From positions 315,001 through 379,000 of the forward strand of contig JBAIAA010000539.1 of the NCBI GenBank assembly GCA_037893245.1: a stretch of DNA of 64,000 nt, read 5' to 3'. The notes beneath the pieces are model-generated. The model was not told the origin of the DNA, made no database searches, and saw only the letters and a list, made by a program, of their open reading frames with translations. Shown here in pieces: positions 47,891 through 61,796 of this stretch. This DNA comes from Crossaster papposus. Lineage: Eukaryota; Echinodermata; Asteroidea; Velatida; Solasteridae. A program made the position numbers and the translations under genes. Position 1 is the stretch's first letter. Each line of letters opens with the position of its first letter.

Positions 47891-49425
47891 GACCCACCCA
47901 CCCACTATTTCGACCAAAAGTCGAAATTTTAAAACATTGAAAATATTGAATGGCCCCTTAGATTGAAATACCGCAAAATGTTTTGTTAAGCGTCATGCGC
48001 AATATTTCCAGTACGAGTATCATGTGCTTCATTGTCTGAAAACAAAATACTTTGTAGCTAGCATCTAGTCGCCCAATTATTGACCCCCAACGGTAATTGT
48101 GGAAACTTGCACTTTAAGTACAGTTTTCGCTGAAAACCACTTTAAAAACAACGTGTCTTGTATTAGCCTCCGTATAATTGAAGATTGTAGGTCAACTCGC
48201 CCCCTGACCGACTCGCCCCTTACCTACTCGCCCCTTACCAACTCGCCCCCTGACCAACTCGCCCCCTGACCGACTCGCCCCTTACTAACTCGCCCCCTGA
48301 CCGACTCGCCCCCTGGCCGACTCGCCCCCTGGCCGACTCGCCCCCTGACCGACTGCCCCCTCGTTTGATTTATGGACCTTGTACGATATTCGTTACCATA
48401 AAATTCGTCATTTGGAGGGGAAAAAAACGAACTCTCAACTTAGACATGACCCTCTGTTATCTGAGCACGTGCCTATGGTGGAATCCTCCATGGTGTACCT
48501 CACGCTCATGCGCGCGCGTGTTGCCAAACGTACATGCGTAGAAATAGGACCGCGTGGATTTAGAGGGTCTATGACGATACTGAATTTTGCCTGTATCTCA
48601 GCGTGGCCATGGATGTAAATAAAAGCATATTTTGTTTTACAACTAATTCGAGCGATCAAATCTGATTTACAAAACCGTTATTCTTTCTGTAATGGATAGG
48701 CATAGGCTATAATATATTGCCTGAATGAAGCTGATTTAAATGCAATTGATTGCGCGTATACGTACGTGAATCTCTCTTCAACTTCAATTTCAATGATGCA
48801 TAATTAATACTGGGAAAAAATATAAATAGAAAAATACATAAAAATATAAATGTAGACAGCATACTCTTTTTAGCTGTGATAGTCTGATTTTTTAAAAAAA
48901 TCTTTTTATATGTATATCTTTAAAAAAATAGTATTATTACTGTCATTATCATCAGTATTATTTTAAAGGTAGGATCGCGAATTTTTCTTTATAAATTTAT
49001 GTTTGGAGGAATCATTTAGCTGGATGCCTAGAATCATTATTAACTTTCAAATGAGTAAGATATTTCTTAATAATTCGGTAGTAAATATTTTCAATATCTG
49101 CAAATGGTGTATCCTACCTTTGAGTGGAATTTTTAAGAATCTGCTGTGTTTATTATAATCCTAGGGCAACGTACATTTACCACAGGCCTAGTTAGGTTAC
49201 ACAGGCATAAAACAATAAAACCAAGGTAACTAAAGTGACAGGGAGAACAGTGTACCTCTTATTCTCAAGTGTTATTGCATCACATCTAATATTATCGGAC
49301 ATTATTTTAAAACTCACGTAAACAAAAAAACATTTCTTGAACGAAATGTATAATTATTATTCTAACAAATGTAAGATCAAATTTAGATTTGCTGCAAACA
49401 TAAGGGACTTTCAATTATTGATCTT
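47891..49425 (+). repeat. Satellite unit 29 (1535 bp)
   Basis: CATGTGCTTC without the upstream GAATATC change, as in unit 39. Private CTGACCAACTCG and AAATACATAAA. Ten copies. Confidence 0.97.
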
Positions 49426-50977
49426 GACCCACCCACCCACTATTTCGACCAAAAGTCGAAATTTTAAAACATTGAAAATATTGAATGGCCCCTTAGATTG
49501 AAATACCGCAAAATGTTTTGTTAAGAGTCATGCGCAATATTTCCAGTACGAGTATCATGTGATTCATTGTCTGAAAACAAAATACTTTGTAGCTAGCATC
49601 TAGTCGCCCAATTATTGACCCCCAACGGTAATTGTGGAAACTTGCACTTTAAGTACAGTTTTCGCTGAAAACCACATTAAAAACAACGTGTCTTGTATTA
49701 GCCTCCGTATAATTGAAGATTGTAGGTCAACTCGCCCCCTGACCGACTCGCCCCTTACCTACTCGCCCCTTACCAACTCGCCCCCTGACCGACTCGCCCC
49801 CTGACCGACTCGCCCCTTACTAACTCGCCCCCTGACCGACTCGCCCCCTGGCCGACTCGCCCCCTGGCCGACTCGCCCCCTGACCGACTCGCCCCCTGAC
49901 CGACTCGCCCCCTCGTTTGATTTATGGACCTTGTACGATATTCGTTACCATAAAATTCGTCATTTGGAGGGGAAAAAAACGAACTCTCAACTTAGACATG
50001 ACCCTCCGTTATCTGAGCACGTGCCTATGGTGGAATCCTCCATGGTGTACCTCACGCTCCTGCGCGCGCGTGTTGCCAAACGTACATGCGTAGAAATAGG
50101 ACCGCGTGGATTTAGAGGGTCTATGACGATACTGAATTTTGCCTGTATCTCAGCGTGGCCATGGATGTAAATAAAAGCATATTTTGTTTTACAACTAATT
50201 CGAGCGATCAAATCTGATTTAAAAAACCGTTATTCTTTCTGTAATGGATAGGCATAGGCTATAATATATTGCCTGAATGAAGCTGATTTAAATGCAATTG
50301 ATTGCGCGTATACGTACGTGAATCTCTCTTCAACTTCAATTTTAATGATGCATAATTAATACTGGGAAAAAATATAAATATAAAAATATATAAAAATATA
50401 AATGTAGACAGCATACTCTTTTTAGCTGTGATAGTCTGATTTTTTTTAAAAATCTTTTTATATGTATATCTTTTTAAAAATAGTATTATTACTGTCATTA
50501 TCATCAGTATTATTTTAAAGGTAGGATCGCGAATTTTTCTTTATAAATTTATGTTTGGAGGAATCATTTAGCTGGATGCCTAGAATCATTATTAACTTTC
50601 AAATGAGTAAGATATTTCTTAATAATTCGGTAGTAAATATTTTCAATATCTGCAAATGGTGTATCCTACCTTTGAGTGGAATTTTTAAGAATCTGCTGTG
50701 TTTATTATAATCCTAGGGCAACGTACATTTACCACAGGCCTAGTTAGGTTACACAGGCATAAAACAATAAAACCAAGGTAACTAAAGTGACAGGGAGAAC
50801 AGTGTACCTCTTATTCTCAAGTGTTATTGCATCACATCTAATATTATCGGACATTATTTTAAAACTCACGTAAACAAAAAAACATTTCTTGAACGAAATG
50901 TATAATTATTATTCTAACAAATGTAAGATCAAATTTAGATCTGCTGCAAACATAAGGGACTTTCAATTATTTATCTT
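49426..50977 (+). repeat. Satellite unit 30 (1552 bp)
   Basis: Start of higher-order copy 2, counterpart of unit 18. Private ACCACATTAAAA. Confidence 0.97.
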
Positions 50978-52480
50978 GACCCACCCACCCACTATTTCGA
51001 CCAAAAGTCGAAATTTTAAAACATTGAAAATATTGAATGGCCCCTTAGATTGAAATACCGCAAAATGTTTTGTTAAGCGTCATGCGCAATATTTCCAGTA
51101 CGAGTATCATGTGATTCATTGTCTGAAAACAAAATACTTTGTAGCTAGCATCTAGTCGCCCAATTATTGACCCCCAACGGTAATTGTGGAAACTTGCACT
51201 TTAAGTACAGTTTTCGCTTAAAACCACTTTAAAAACAACGTGTCTTGTATTAGCCTCCGTATAATTGAAGATTGTAGGTCAACTCGCCCCCTGACCGACT
51301 CGCCCCTTACCTACTCGCCCCTTACCAACTCGCCCCCTGACCGACTCGCCCCCTGACCGACTCGCCCCTTACTAACTCGCCCCCTGACCGACTCGCCCCC
51401 TGGCCGACTGCCCCCTCGTTTGATTTATGGACCTTGTACGATATTCGTTACCATAAAATTCGTCATTTGAAGGGGAAAAAAACGAACTCTCAACTTAGAC
51501 ATGACCCTCCGTTATCTGAGCACGTGCCTATGGTGGAATCCTCCATGGTGTACCTCACGCTCCTGCGCGCGCGTGTTGCCAAACGTACATGCGTAGAAAT
51601 AGGACCGCGTGGATTTAGAGGGTCTATGACGATACTGAATTTTGCCTGTATCTCAGCGTGGCCATGGATGTAAATAAAAGCATATTTTGTTTTACAACTA
51701 ATTCGAGCGATCAAATCTGATTTAAAAAACCGTTATTCTTTCTGTAATGGATAGGCATAGGCTATAATATATTGCCTGAATGAAGCTGATTTAAATGCAA
51801 TTGATTGCGCGTATACGTACGTGAATCTCTCTTCAACTTCAATTTCAATGATGCATAATTAATACTGGGAAAAAATATAAATATAAAAATATATAAAAAT
51901 ATAAATGTAGACAGCATACTCTTTTTAGCTGTGATAGTCTGATTTTTTTAAAAAATCTTTTTATATGTATATCTTTTTAAAAATAGTATTATTACTGTCA
52001 TTATCATCAGTATTATTTTAAAGGTAGGATCGCGAATTTTTCTTTATAAATTTATGTTTGGAGGAATCATTTAGCTGGATGCCTAGAATCATTATTAACT
52101 TTCAAATGAGTAAGATATTTCTTAATAATTCGGTAGTAAATATTTTCAATATCTGCAAATGGTGTATCCTACCTTTGAGTGGAATTTTTAAGAATCTGCT
52201 GTGTTTATTATAATCCTAGGGCAACGTACATTTACCACAGGCCTAGTTAGGTTACACAGGCATAAAACAATAAAACCAAGGTAACTAAAGTGACAGGGAG
52301 AACAGTGTACCTCTTATTCTCAAGTGTTATTGCATCACATCTAATATTATCGGACATTATTTTAAAACTCACGTAAACAAAAAAACATTTCTTGAACGAA
52401 ATGTATAATTATTATTCTAACAAATGTAAGATCAAATTTAGATCTGCTGCAAACATAAGGGACTTTCAATTATTTATCTT
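50978..52480 (+). repeat. Satellite unit 31 (1503 bp, shortest full-layout unit)
   Basis: Only eight minisatellite copies, ending GACTGCCCCC. Otherwise like unit 19 except that it lacks the GGCCTA insertion and has CAGGGAGAAC and AGATCTGC. Confidence 0.97.
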
Positions 52481-54015
52481 GACCCACCCACCCACTATTT
52501 CGACCAAAAGTCGAAATTTTAAAACATTGAAAATATTGAATGGCCCCTTAGATTGAAATACCGCAAAATGTTTTGTTAAGCGTCATGCGCAATATTTCCA
52601 GTACGAGTATCATGTGATTCATTGTCTGAAAACAAAATACTTTGTAGCTAGCATCTAGTCGCCCAATTATTGACCCCCAACGGTAATTGTGGAAACTTGC
52701 ACTTTAAGTACAGTTTTCGCTTAAAACCACTTTAAAAACAACGTGTCTTGTATTAGCCTCCGTATAATTGAAGATTGTAGGTCAACTCGCCCCCTGACCG
52801 ACTCGCCCCTTACCTACTCGCCCCTTACCAACTCGCCCCCTGACCGACTCGCCCCCTGACCGACTCGCCCCTTACTAACTCGCCCCCTGACCGACTCGCC
52901 CCCTGGCCGACTCGCCCCCTGGCCGACTCGCCCCCTGACCGACTGCCCCCTTGTTTGATTTATGGACCTTGTACGATATTCGTTACCATAAAATTCGTCA
53001 TTTGGAGGGGAAAAAAACGAACTCTCAACTTAGACATGACCCTCTGTTATCTGAGCACGTGCCTATGGTGGAATCCTCCATGGTGTACCTCACGCTCATG
53101 CGCGCGCGTGTTGCCAAACGTACATGCGTAGAAATAGGACCGCGTGGATTTAGAGGGTCTATGACGATACTGAATTTTGCCTGTATCTCAGCGTGGCCAT
53201 GGATGTAAATAAAAGCATATTTTGTTTTACAACTAATTCGAGCGATCAAATCTGATTTAAAAAACCGTTATTCTTTCTGTAATGGATAGGCATAGGCTAT
53301 AATATATTGCCTGAATGAAGCTGATTTAAATGCAATTGATTGCGCGTATACGTACGTGAATCTCTCTTCAACTTCAATTTCAATGATGCATAATTAATAC
53401 TGGGAAAAAATATAAATAGAAAAATATATAAAAATATAAATGTAGACAGCATACTCTTTTTAGCTGTGATAGTCTGATTTTTTTTTTAAATCTTTTTATA
53501 TGTATATCTTTAAAAAAATAGTATTATTACTGTCATTATCATCAGTATTATTTTAAAGGTAGGATCGCGAATTTTTCTTTATAAATTTATGTTTGGAGGA
53601 ATCATTTTGCTGGATGCCTAGAATCATTATTAACTTTCAAATGAGTAAGATATTTCTTAATAATTCGGTAGTAAATATTTTCAATATCTGCAAATGGTGT
53701 ATCCTACCTTTGAGTGGAATTTTTAAGAATCTGCTGTGTTTATTATAATCCTAGGGCAACGTACATTTACCACAGGCCTAGTTAGGTTACAGAGGCATAA
53801 AACAATAAAACCAAGGTAACTAAAGTGACAAGGAGAACAGTGTACCTCTTATTCTCAAGTGTTATTGCATCACATCTAATATTATCGGACATTATTTTAA
53901 AACTCACGTAAACAAAAAAACATTTCTTGAACGAAATGTATAATTATTATTCTAACAAATGTAAGATCAAATTTAGATTTGCTGCAAACATAAGGGACTT
54001 TCAATTATTGATCTT
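52481..54015 (+). repeat. Satellite unit 32 (1535 bp)
   Basis: Positional counterpart of unit 20 but with ten copies and GCTTAAAACC. The minisatellite end reads CCCCCTTGTTTGAT (private). Its middle (CTCTGTT) resembles unit 24, so it may be recombinant. Confidence 0.96.
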
Positions 54016-55583
54016 GACCCACCCACCCACTATTTCGACCAAAAGTCGAAATTTTAAAACATTGAAAATATTGAATGGCCCCTTAGATTGAAATACCGCA
54101 AAATGTTTTGTTAAGCGTCATGCGCAATATTTCCAGTACGAGTATCATGTGATTCATTGTCTGAAAACAAAATACTTTGTAGCTAGCATCTAGTCGCCCA
54201 ATTATTGACCCCCAACGGTAATTGTGGAAACTTGCACTTTAAGTACAGTTTTCGCTGAAACCCACTTTAAAAACAACGTGTCTTGTATTAGCCTCCGTAT
54301 AATTGAAGATTGTAGGTCAACTCGCCCCCTGACCGACACGCCCCTTACCTACTCGCCCCTTACCAACTCGCCCCCTGACCGACTCGCCCCCTGACCGACT
54401 CGCCCCTTACTAACTCGCCCCCTGACCGACTCGCCCCCTGGCCGACTCGCCCCCTGGCCGACTCGCCCCCTGACCGACTCGCCCCCTGACCGACTCGCCC
54501 CCTGACCGACTCGCCCCCTCGTTTGATTTATGGACCTTGTACGATATTCGTTACCATAAAATTCGTCATTTGGAGGGGAAAAAAACGAACTCTCAACTTA
54601 GACATGACCCTCCGTTATCTGAGCACGTGCCTATGGTGGAATCCTCCATGGTGTACCTCACGCTCATGCGCGCGCGTGTTGCCAAACGTACATGCGTAGA
54701 AATAGGACCGCGTGGATTTAGAGGGTCTATGACGATACTGAATTTTGCCTGTATCTCAGCGTGGCCATGGATGTAAATAAAAGCATATTTTGTTTTACAA
54801 CTAATTCGAGCGATCAAATCTGATTTAAAAAACCGTTATTCTTTCTGTAATGGATAGGCATAGGCTATAATATATTGCCTGAATGAAGCTGATTTAAATG
54901 CAATTGATTGCGCGTATACGTACGTGAATCTCTCTTCAACTTCAATTTCAATGATGCATAATTAATACTGGGAAAAAATATAAATAGAAAAATATATAAA
55001 AATATAAATGTAGACAGCATACTCTTTTTAGCTGTGATAGTCTGATTTTTTTTAAAAATCTTTTTATATGTATATCTTTTAAAAAATAGTATTATTACTG
55101 TCATTATCATCAGTATTATTTTAAAGGTAGGATCGCGAATTTTTCTTTATAAATTTATGTTTGGAGGAATCATTTTGCTGGATGCCTAGAATCATTATTA
55201 ACTTTCAAATGAGTAAGATATTTCTTAATAATTCGGTAGTAAATATTTTCAATATCTGCAAATGGTGTATCCTACCTTTGAGTGGAATTTTTAAGAATCT
55301 GCTGTGTTTATTATAATCCTAGGGCAACGTACATTTACCACAGGCCTAGTTAGGTTACAGAGGCATAAAACAATAAAACCAAGGTAACTAAAGTGACAAG
55401 GAGAACAGTGTACCTCTTATTCTCAAGTGTTATTGCATCACATCTAATATTATCGGACATTATTTTAAAACTCACGTAAACAAAAAAACATTTCTTGAAC
55501 GAAATGTATAATTATTATTCTAACAAATGTAAGATCAAATTTAGATTTGCTGCAAACATAAGGGACTTTCAATTATTGATCTT
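54016..55583 (+). repeat. Satellite unit 33 (1568 bp)
   Basis: Counterpart of unit 21 with CACGCCCC in copy 2; twelve copies. Confidence 0.97.
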
Positions 55584-57135
55584 GACCCACCCACCCACTA
55601 TTTCGACCAAAAGTCGAAATTTTAAAACATTGAAAATATTGAATGGCCCCTTAGATTGACATACCGCAAAATGTTTTGTTAAGCGTCATGCGCAATATTT
55701 CCAGTACGAGTATCATGTGATTCATTGTCTGAAAACAAAATACTTTGTAGCTAGCATCTAGTCGCCCAATTATTGACCCCCAACGGTAATTGTGGAAACT
55801 TGCACTTTAAGTACAGTTTTCGCTGAAAACCACTTTAAAAACAACGTGTCTTGTATTAGCCTCCGTATAATTGAAGATTGTAGGTCAACTCGCCCCCTGA
55901 CCGACTCGCCCCTTACCTACTCGCCCCTTACCAACTCGCCCCCTGACCGACTCGCCCCCTGACCGACTCGACCCTTACTAACTCGCCCCCTGGCCGACTC
56001 GCCCCCTGGCCGACTCGCCCCCTGACCGACTCGCCCCCTGACCGACTCGCCCCCTGACCGACTCGCCCCCTCGTTTGATTTATGGACCTTGTACGATATT
56101 CGTTACCATAAAATTCGTCATTTGGAGAAAAAAAAAACGAAGTCTCAACTTAGACATGACCCTCCGTTATCTGAGCACGTGCCTATGGTGGAATCCTCCA
56201 TGGTGTACCTCACGCTCATGCGCGCGCGTGTTGCCAAACGTACATGCGTAGAAATAGGACCGCGTGGATTTAGAGGGTCTATGACGATACTGAATTTTGC
56301 CTGTATCTCAGCGTGGCCATGGATGTAAATAAAAGCATATTTTGTTTTACAACTAATTCGAGCGATCAAATCTGATTTAAAAAAACGTTATTCTTTCTGT
56401 AATGGATAGGCATAGGCTATAATATATTGCCTGAATGAAGCTGATTTAAATGCAATTGATTGCGCGTATACGTACGTGAATCTCTCTTCAACTTCAATTT
56501 CAATGATGCATAATTAATACTGGGAAAAAATATAAATAGAAAAATATATAAAAATATAAATGTAGACAGCATACTCTTTTTAGCTGTGATAGTCTGATTT
56601 TTTTTAAAAATCTTTTTATATGTATATCTTTTAAAAAATAGTATTATTACTGTCATTATCATCAGTATTATTTTAAAGGTAGGATCGCGAATTTTTCTTT
56701 ATAAATTTATGTTTGGAGGAATCATTTTGCTGGATGCCTAGAATCATTATTAACTTTCAAATGAGTAAGATATTTCTTAATAATTCGGTAGTAAATATTT
56801 TCAATATCTGCAAATGGTGTATCCTACCTTTGAGTGGAATTTTTAAGAATCTGCTGTGTTTATTATAATCCTAGGGCAACGTACATTTACCACAGGCCTA
56901 GTTAGGTTACACAGGCATAAAACAATAAAACCAAGGTAACTAAAGTGACAAGGAGAACAGTGTACCTCTTATTCTCAAGTGTTATTGCATCACATCTAAT
57001 ATTATCGGACATTATTTTAAAACTCACGTAAACAAAAAAACATTTCTTGAACGAAATGTATAATTATTATTCTAACAAATGTAAGATCAAATTTAGATTT
57101 GCTGCAAACATAAGGGACTTTCAATTATTGATCTT
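55584..57135 (+). repeat. Satellite unit 34 (1552 bp)
   Basis: Counterpart of unit 22 with the same TTGGAG plus A run. Private GATTGACATACC and CGAAGTCTC. Eleven copies. Confidence 0.97.
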
Positions 57136-58703
57136 GACCCACCCACCCACTATTTCGACCAAAAGTCGAAATTTTAAAACATTGAAAATATTGAATGGCC
57201 CCTTAGATTGAAATACCGCAAAATGTTTTGTTAAGCGTCATGCGCAATATTTCCAGTACGAGTATCATGTGATTCATTGTCTGAAAACAAAATACTTTGT
57301 AGCTAGCATCTAGTCGCCCAATTATTGACCCCCAACGGTAATTGTGGAAACTTGCACTTTAAGTACAGTTTTCGCTGAAACCCACTTTAAAAACAACGTG
57401 TCTTGTATTAGCCTCCGTATAATTGAAGATTGTAGGTCAACTCGCCCCCTGACCGACACGCCCCTTACCTACTCGCCCCTTACCAACTCGCCCCCTGACC
57501 GACTCGCCCCCTGACCGACTCGCCCCTTACTAACTCGCCCCCTGACCGACTCGCCCCCTGGCCGACTCGCCCCCTGGCCGACTCGCCCCCTGACCGACTC
57601 GCCCCCTGACCGACTCGCCCCCTGACCGACTCGCCCCCTCGTTTGATTTATGGACCTTGTACGATATTCGTTACCATAAAATTCGTCATTTGGAGGGGAA
57701 AAAAACGAACTCTCAACTTAGACATGACCCTCCGTTATCTGAGCACGTGCCTATGGTGGAATCCTCCATGGTGTACCTCACGCTCATGCGCGCGCGTGTT
57801 GCCAAACGTACATGCGTAGAAATAGGACCGCGTGGATTTAGAGGGTCTATGACGATACTGAATTTTGCGTGTATCTCAGCGTGGCCATGGATGTAAATAA
57901 AAGCATATTTTGTTTTACAACTAATTCGAGCGATCAAATCTGATTTAAAAAACCGTTATTCTTTCTGTAATGGATAGGCATAGGCTATAATATATTGCCT
58001 GAATGAAGCTGATTTAAATGCAATTGATTGCGCGTATACGTACGTGAATCTCTCTTCAACTTCAATTTCAATGATGCATAATTAATACTGGGAAAAAATA
58101 TAAATAGAAAAATATATAAAAATATAAATGTAGACAGCATACTCTTTTTAGCTGTGATAGTCTGATTTTTTTTTTAAATCTTTTTATATGTATATCTTTT
58201 AAAAAATAGTATTATTACTGTCATTATCATCAGTATTATTTTAAAGGTAGGATCGCGAATTTTTCTTTATAAATTTATGTTTGGAGGAATCATTTAGCTG
58301 GATGCCTAGAATCATTATTAACTTTCAAATGAGTAAGATATTTCTTAATAATTCGGTAGTAAATATTTTCAATATCTGCAAATGGTGTATCCTACCTTTG
58401 AGTGGAATTTTTAAGAATCTGCTGTGTTTATTATAATCCTAGGGCAACGTACATTTACCACAGGCCTAGTTAGGTTACACAGGCATAAAACAATAAAACC
58501 AAGGTAACTAAAGTGACAAGGAGAACAGTGTACCTCTTATTATCAAGTGTTATTGCATCACATCTAATATTATCGGACATTATTTTAAAACTCACGTAAA
58601 CAAAAAAACATTTCTTGAACGAAATGTATAATTATTATTCTAACAAATGTAAGATCAAATTTAGATTTGCTGCAAACATAAGGGACTTTCAATTATTGAT
58701 CTT
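57136..58703 (+). repeat. Satellite unit 35 (1568 bp)
   Basis: Counterpart of units 23 and 25 (GCGTGTATC). Private CTTATTATCAAG. Twelve copies. Confidence 0.97.
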
Positions 58704-60238
58704 GACCCACCCACCCACTATTTCGACCAAAAGTCGAAATTTTAAAACATTGAAAATATTGAATGGCCCCTTAGATTGAAATACCGCAAAATGTTTTGTT
58801 AAGCGTCATGCGCAATATTTCCAGTACGAATATCATGTGCTTCATTGTCTGAAAACAAAATACTTTGTAGCTAGCATCTAGTCGCCCAATTATTGACCCC
58901 CAACGGTAATTGTGGAAACTTGCACTTTAAGTACAGTTTTCGCTGAAAACCACTTTAAAAACAACGTGTCTTGTATTAGCCTCCGTATAATTGAAGATTG
59001 TAGGTCAACTCGCCCCCTGACCGACTCGCCCCTTACCTACTCGCCCCTTACCAACTCGCCCCCTGACCGACTCGCCCCCTGACCGACTCGCCCCTTACTA
59101 ACTCGCCCCCTGACCGACTCGCCCCCTGGCCGACTCGCCCCCTGGCCGACTCGCCCCCTGACCGACTGCCCCCTCGTTTGATTTATGGACCTTGTACGAT
59201 ATTCGTTACCATAAAATTCGTCATTTGGAGGGGAAAAAAACGAACTCTCAACTTAGACATGACCCTCTGTTATCTGAGCACGTGCCTATGGTGGAATCCT
59301 CCATGGTGTACCTCACGCTCATGCGCGCGCGTGTTGCCAAACGTACATGCGTAGAAATAGGACCGCGTGGATTTAGAGGGTCTATGACGATACTGAATTT
59401 TGCCTGTATCTCAGCGTGGCCATGGATGTAAATAAAAGCATATTTTGTTTTACAACTAATTCGAGCGATCAAATCTGATTTACAAAACCGTTATTCTTTC
59501 TGTAATGGATAGGCATAGGCTATAATATATTGCCTGAATGAAGCTGATTTAAATGCAATTGATTGCGCGTATACGTACGTGAATCTCTCTTCAACTTCAA
59601 TTTCAATGATGCATAATTAATACTGGGAAAAAATATAAATAGAAAAATATATAAAAATATAAATGTAGACAGCATACTCTTTTTAGCTGTGATAGTCTGA
59701 TTTTTAAAAAAAATCTTTTTATATGTATATCTTTAAAAAAATAGTATTATTACTGTCATTATCATCAGTATTATTTTAAAGGTAGGATCGCGAATTTTTC
59801 TTTATAAATTTATGTTTGGAGGAATCATTTTGCTGGATGCCTAGAATCATTATTAACTTTCAAATGAGTAAGATATTTCTTAATAATTCGGTAGTAAATA
59901 TTTTCAATATCTGCAAATGGTGTATCCTACCTTTGAGTGGAATTTTTAAGAATCTGCTGTGTTTATTATAATCCTAGGGCAACGTACATTTACCACAGGC
60001 CTAGTTAGGTTACAGAGGCATAAAACAATAAAACCAAGGTAACTAAAGTGACAAGGAGAACAGTGTACCTCTTATTCTCAAGTGTTATTGCATCACATCT
60101 AATATTATCGGACACTATTTTAAAACTCACGTAAACAAAAAAACATTTCTTGAACGAAATGTATAATTATTATTCTAACAAATGTAAGATCAAATTTAGA
60201 TTTGCTGCAAACATAAGGGACTTTCAATTATTTATCTT
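58704..60238 (+). repeat. Satellite unit 36 (1535 bp)
   Basis: Counterpart of units 24 and 26 (GAATATCATGTGCTTC, ATTTACAAAACC). Ten copies. Confidence 0.97.
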
Positions 60239-61796
60239 GACCCACCCACCCACTATTTCGACCAAAAGTCGAAATTTTAAAACATTGAAAATATTGAATG
60301 GCCCCTTAGATTGAAATACCGCAAAATGTTTTGTTAAGCGTCATGCGCAATATTTCCAGTACGAGTATCATGTGATTCATTGTCTGAAAACAAAATACTT
60401 TGTAGCTAGCATCTAGTCGCCCAATTATTGACCCCCAACGGTAATTGTGGAAACTTGCACTTTAAGTACAGTTTTCGCTGAAAACCACTTTAAAAACAAC
60501 GTGTCTTGTATTAGCCTCCGTATAATTGAAGATTGTAGGTCAACTCGCCCCCTGACCGACTCGCCCCTTACCTACTCGCCCCTTACCAACTCGCCCCCTG
60601 ACCGACTCGCCCCCTGACCGACTCGACCCTTACTAACTCGCCCCCTGGCCGACTCGCCCCCTGGCCGACTCGCCCCCTGACCGACTCGCCCCCTGACCGA
60701 CTCGCCCCCTGACCGACTCGCCCCCTCGTTTGATTTATGGACCTTGTACGATATTCGTTACCATAAAATTCGTCATTTGGAGGGAAAAAAAACGAACTCT
60801 CAACTTAGACATGACCCTCCGTTATCTGAGCACGTGCCTATGGTGGAATCCTCCATGGTGTACCTCACGCTCATGCGCGCGCGTGTTGCCAAACGTACAT
60901 GCGTAGAAATAGGACCGCGTGGATTTAGAGGGTCTATGACGATACTGAATTTTGCCTGTATCTCAGCGTGGCCATGGATGTAAATAAAAGCATATTTTGT
61001 TTTACAACTAATTCGAGCGATCAAATCTGATTTAAAAAACCGTTATTCTTTCTGTAATGGATAGGCATAGGCTATAATATATTGCCTGAATGAAGCTGAT
61101 TTAAATGCAATTGATTGCGCGTATACGTACGTGAATCTCTCTTCAACTTCAATTTTAATGATGCATAATTAATACTGGGAAAAAATATAAATAGAAAAAT
61201 ATATAAAAATATAAATGTAGACAGCATACTCTTTTTAGCTGTGATAGTCTGATTTTTTTTAAAAATCTTTTTATATGTATATCTTTAAAAAAATAGTATT
61301 ATTAGGCCTACTGTCATTATCATCAGTATTATTTTAAAGGTAGGATCGCGAATTTTTCTTTATAAATTTATGTTTGGAGGAATCATTTTGCTGGATGCCT
61401 AGAATCATTATTAACTTTCAAATGAGTAAGATATTTCTTAATAATTCGGTAGTAAATATTTTCAATATCTGCAAATGGTGTATCCTACCTTTGAGTGGAA
61501 TTTTTAAGAATCTGCTGTGTTTATTATAATCCTAGGGCAACGTACATTTACCACAGGCCTAGTTAGGTTACAGAGGCATAAAACAATAAAACCAAGGTAA
61601 CTAAAGTGACAAGGAGAACAGTGTACCTCTTATTCTCAAGTGTTATTGCATCACATCTAATATTATCGGACATTATTTTAAAACTCACGTAAACAAAAAA
61701 ACATTTCTTGAACGAAATGTATAATTATTATTCTAACAAATGTAAGATCAAATTTAGATTTGCTGCAAACATAAGGGACTTTCAATTATTGATCTT
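60239..61796 (+). repeat. Satellite unit 37 (1558 bp)
   Basis: Counterpart of unit 27, including the GGCCTA insertion (61305-61310), but without its two private changes. Eleven copies. Confidence 0.97.

Larger units (their letters stand above)
30826..49425 (+). repeat. Higher-order repeat, copy 1 (units 18-29, 18600 bp)
   Basis: Twelve units. Units 18-24 correspond in order to 30-36 (offset 18600 bp at their start). Units 27-29 correspond to 37-39 (offset 15457 bp for the first two). The difference between the offsets is explained by the 3103-bp dimer 25-26 plus 40 bp of minisatellite length change in units 19 and 20. Confidence 0.88.
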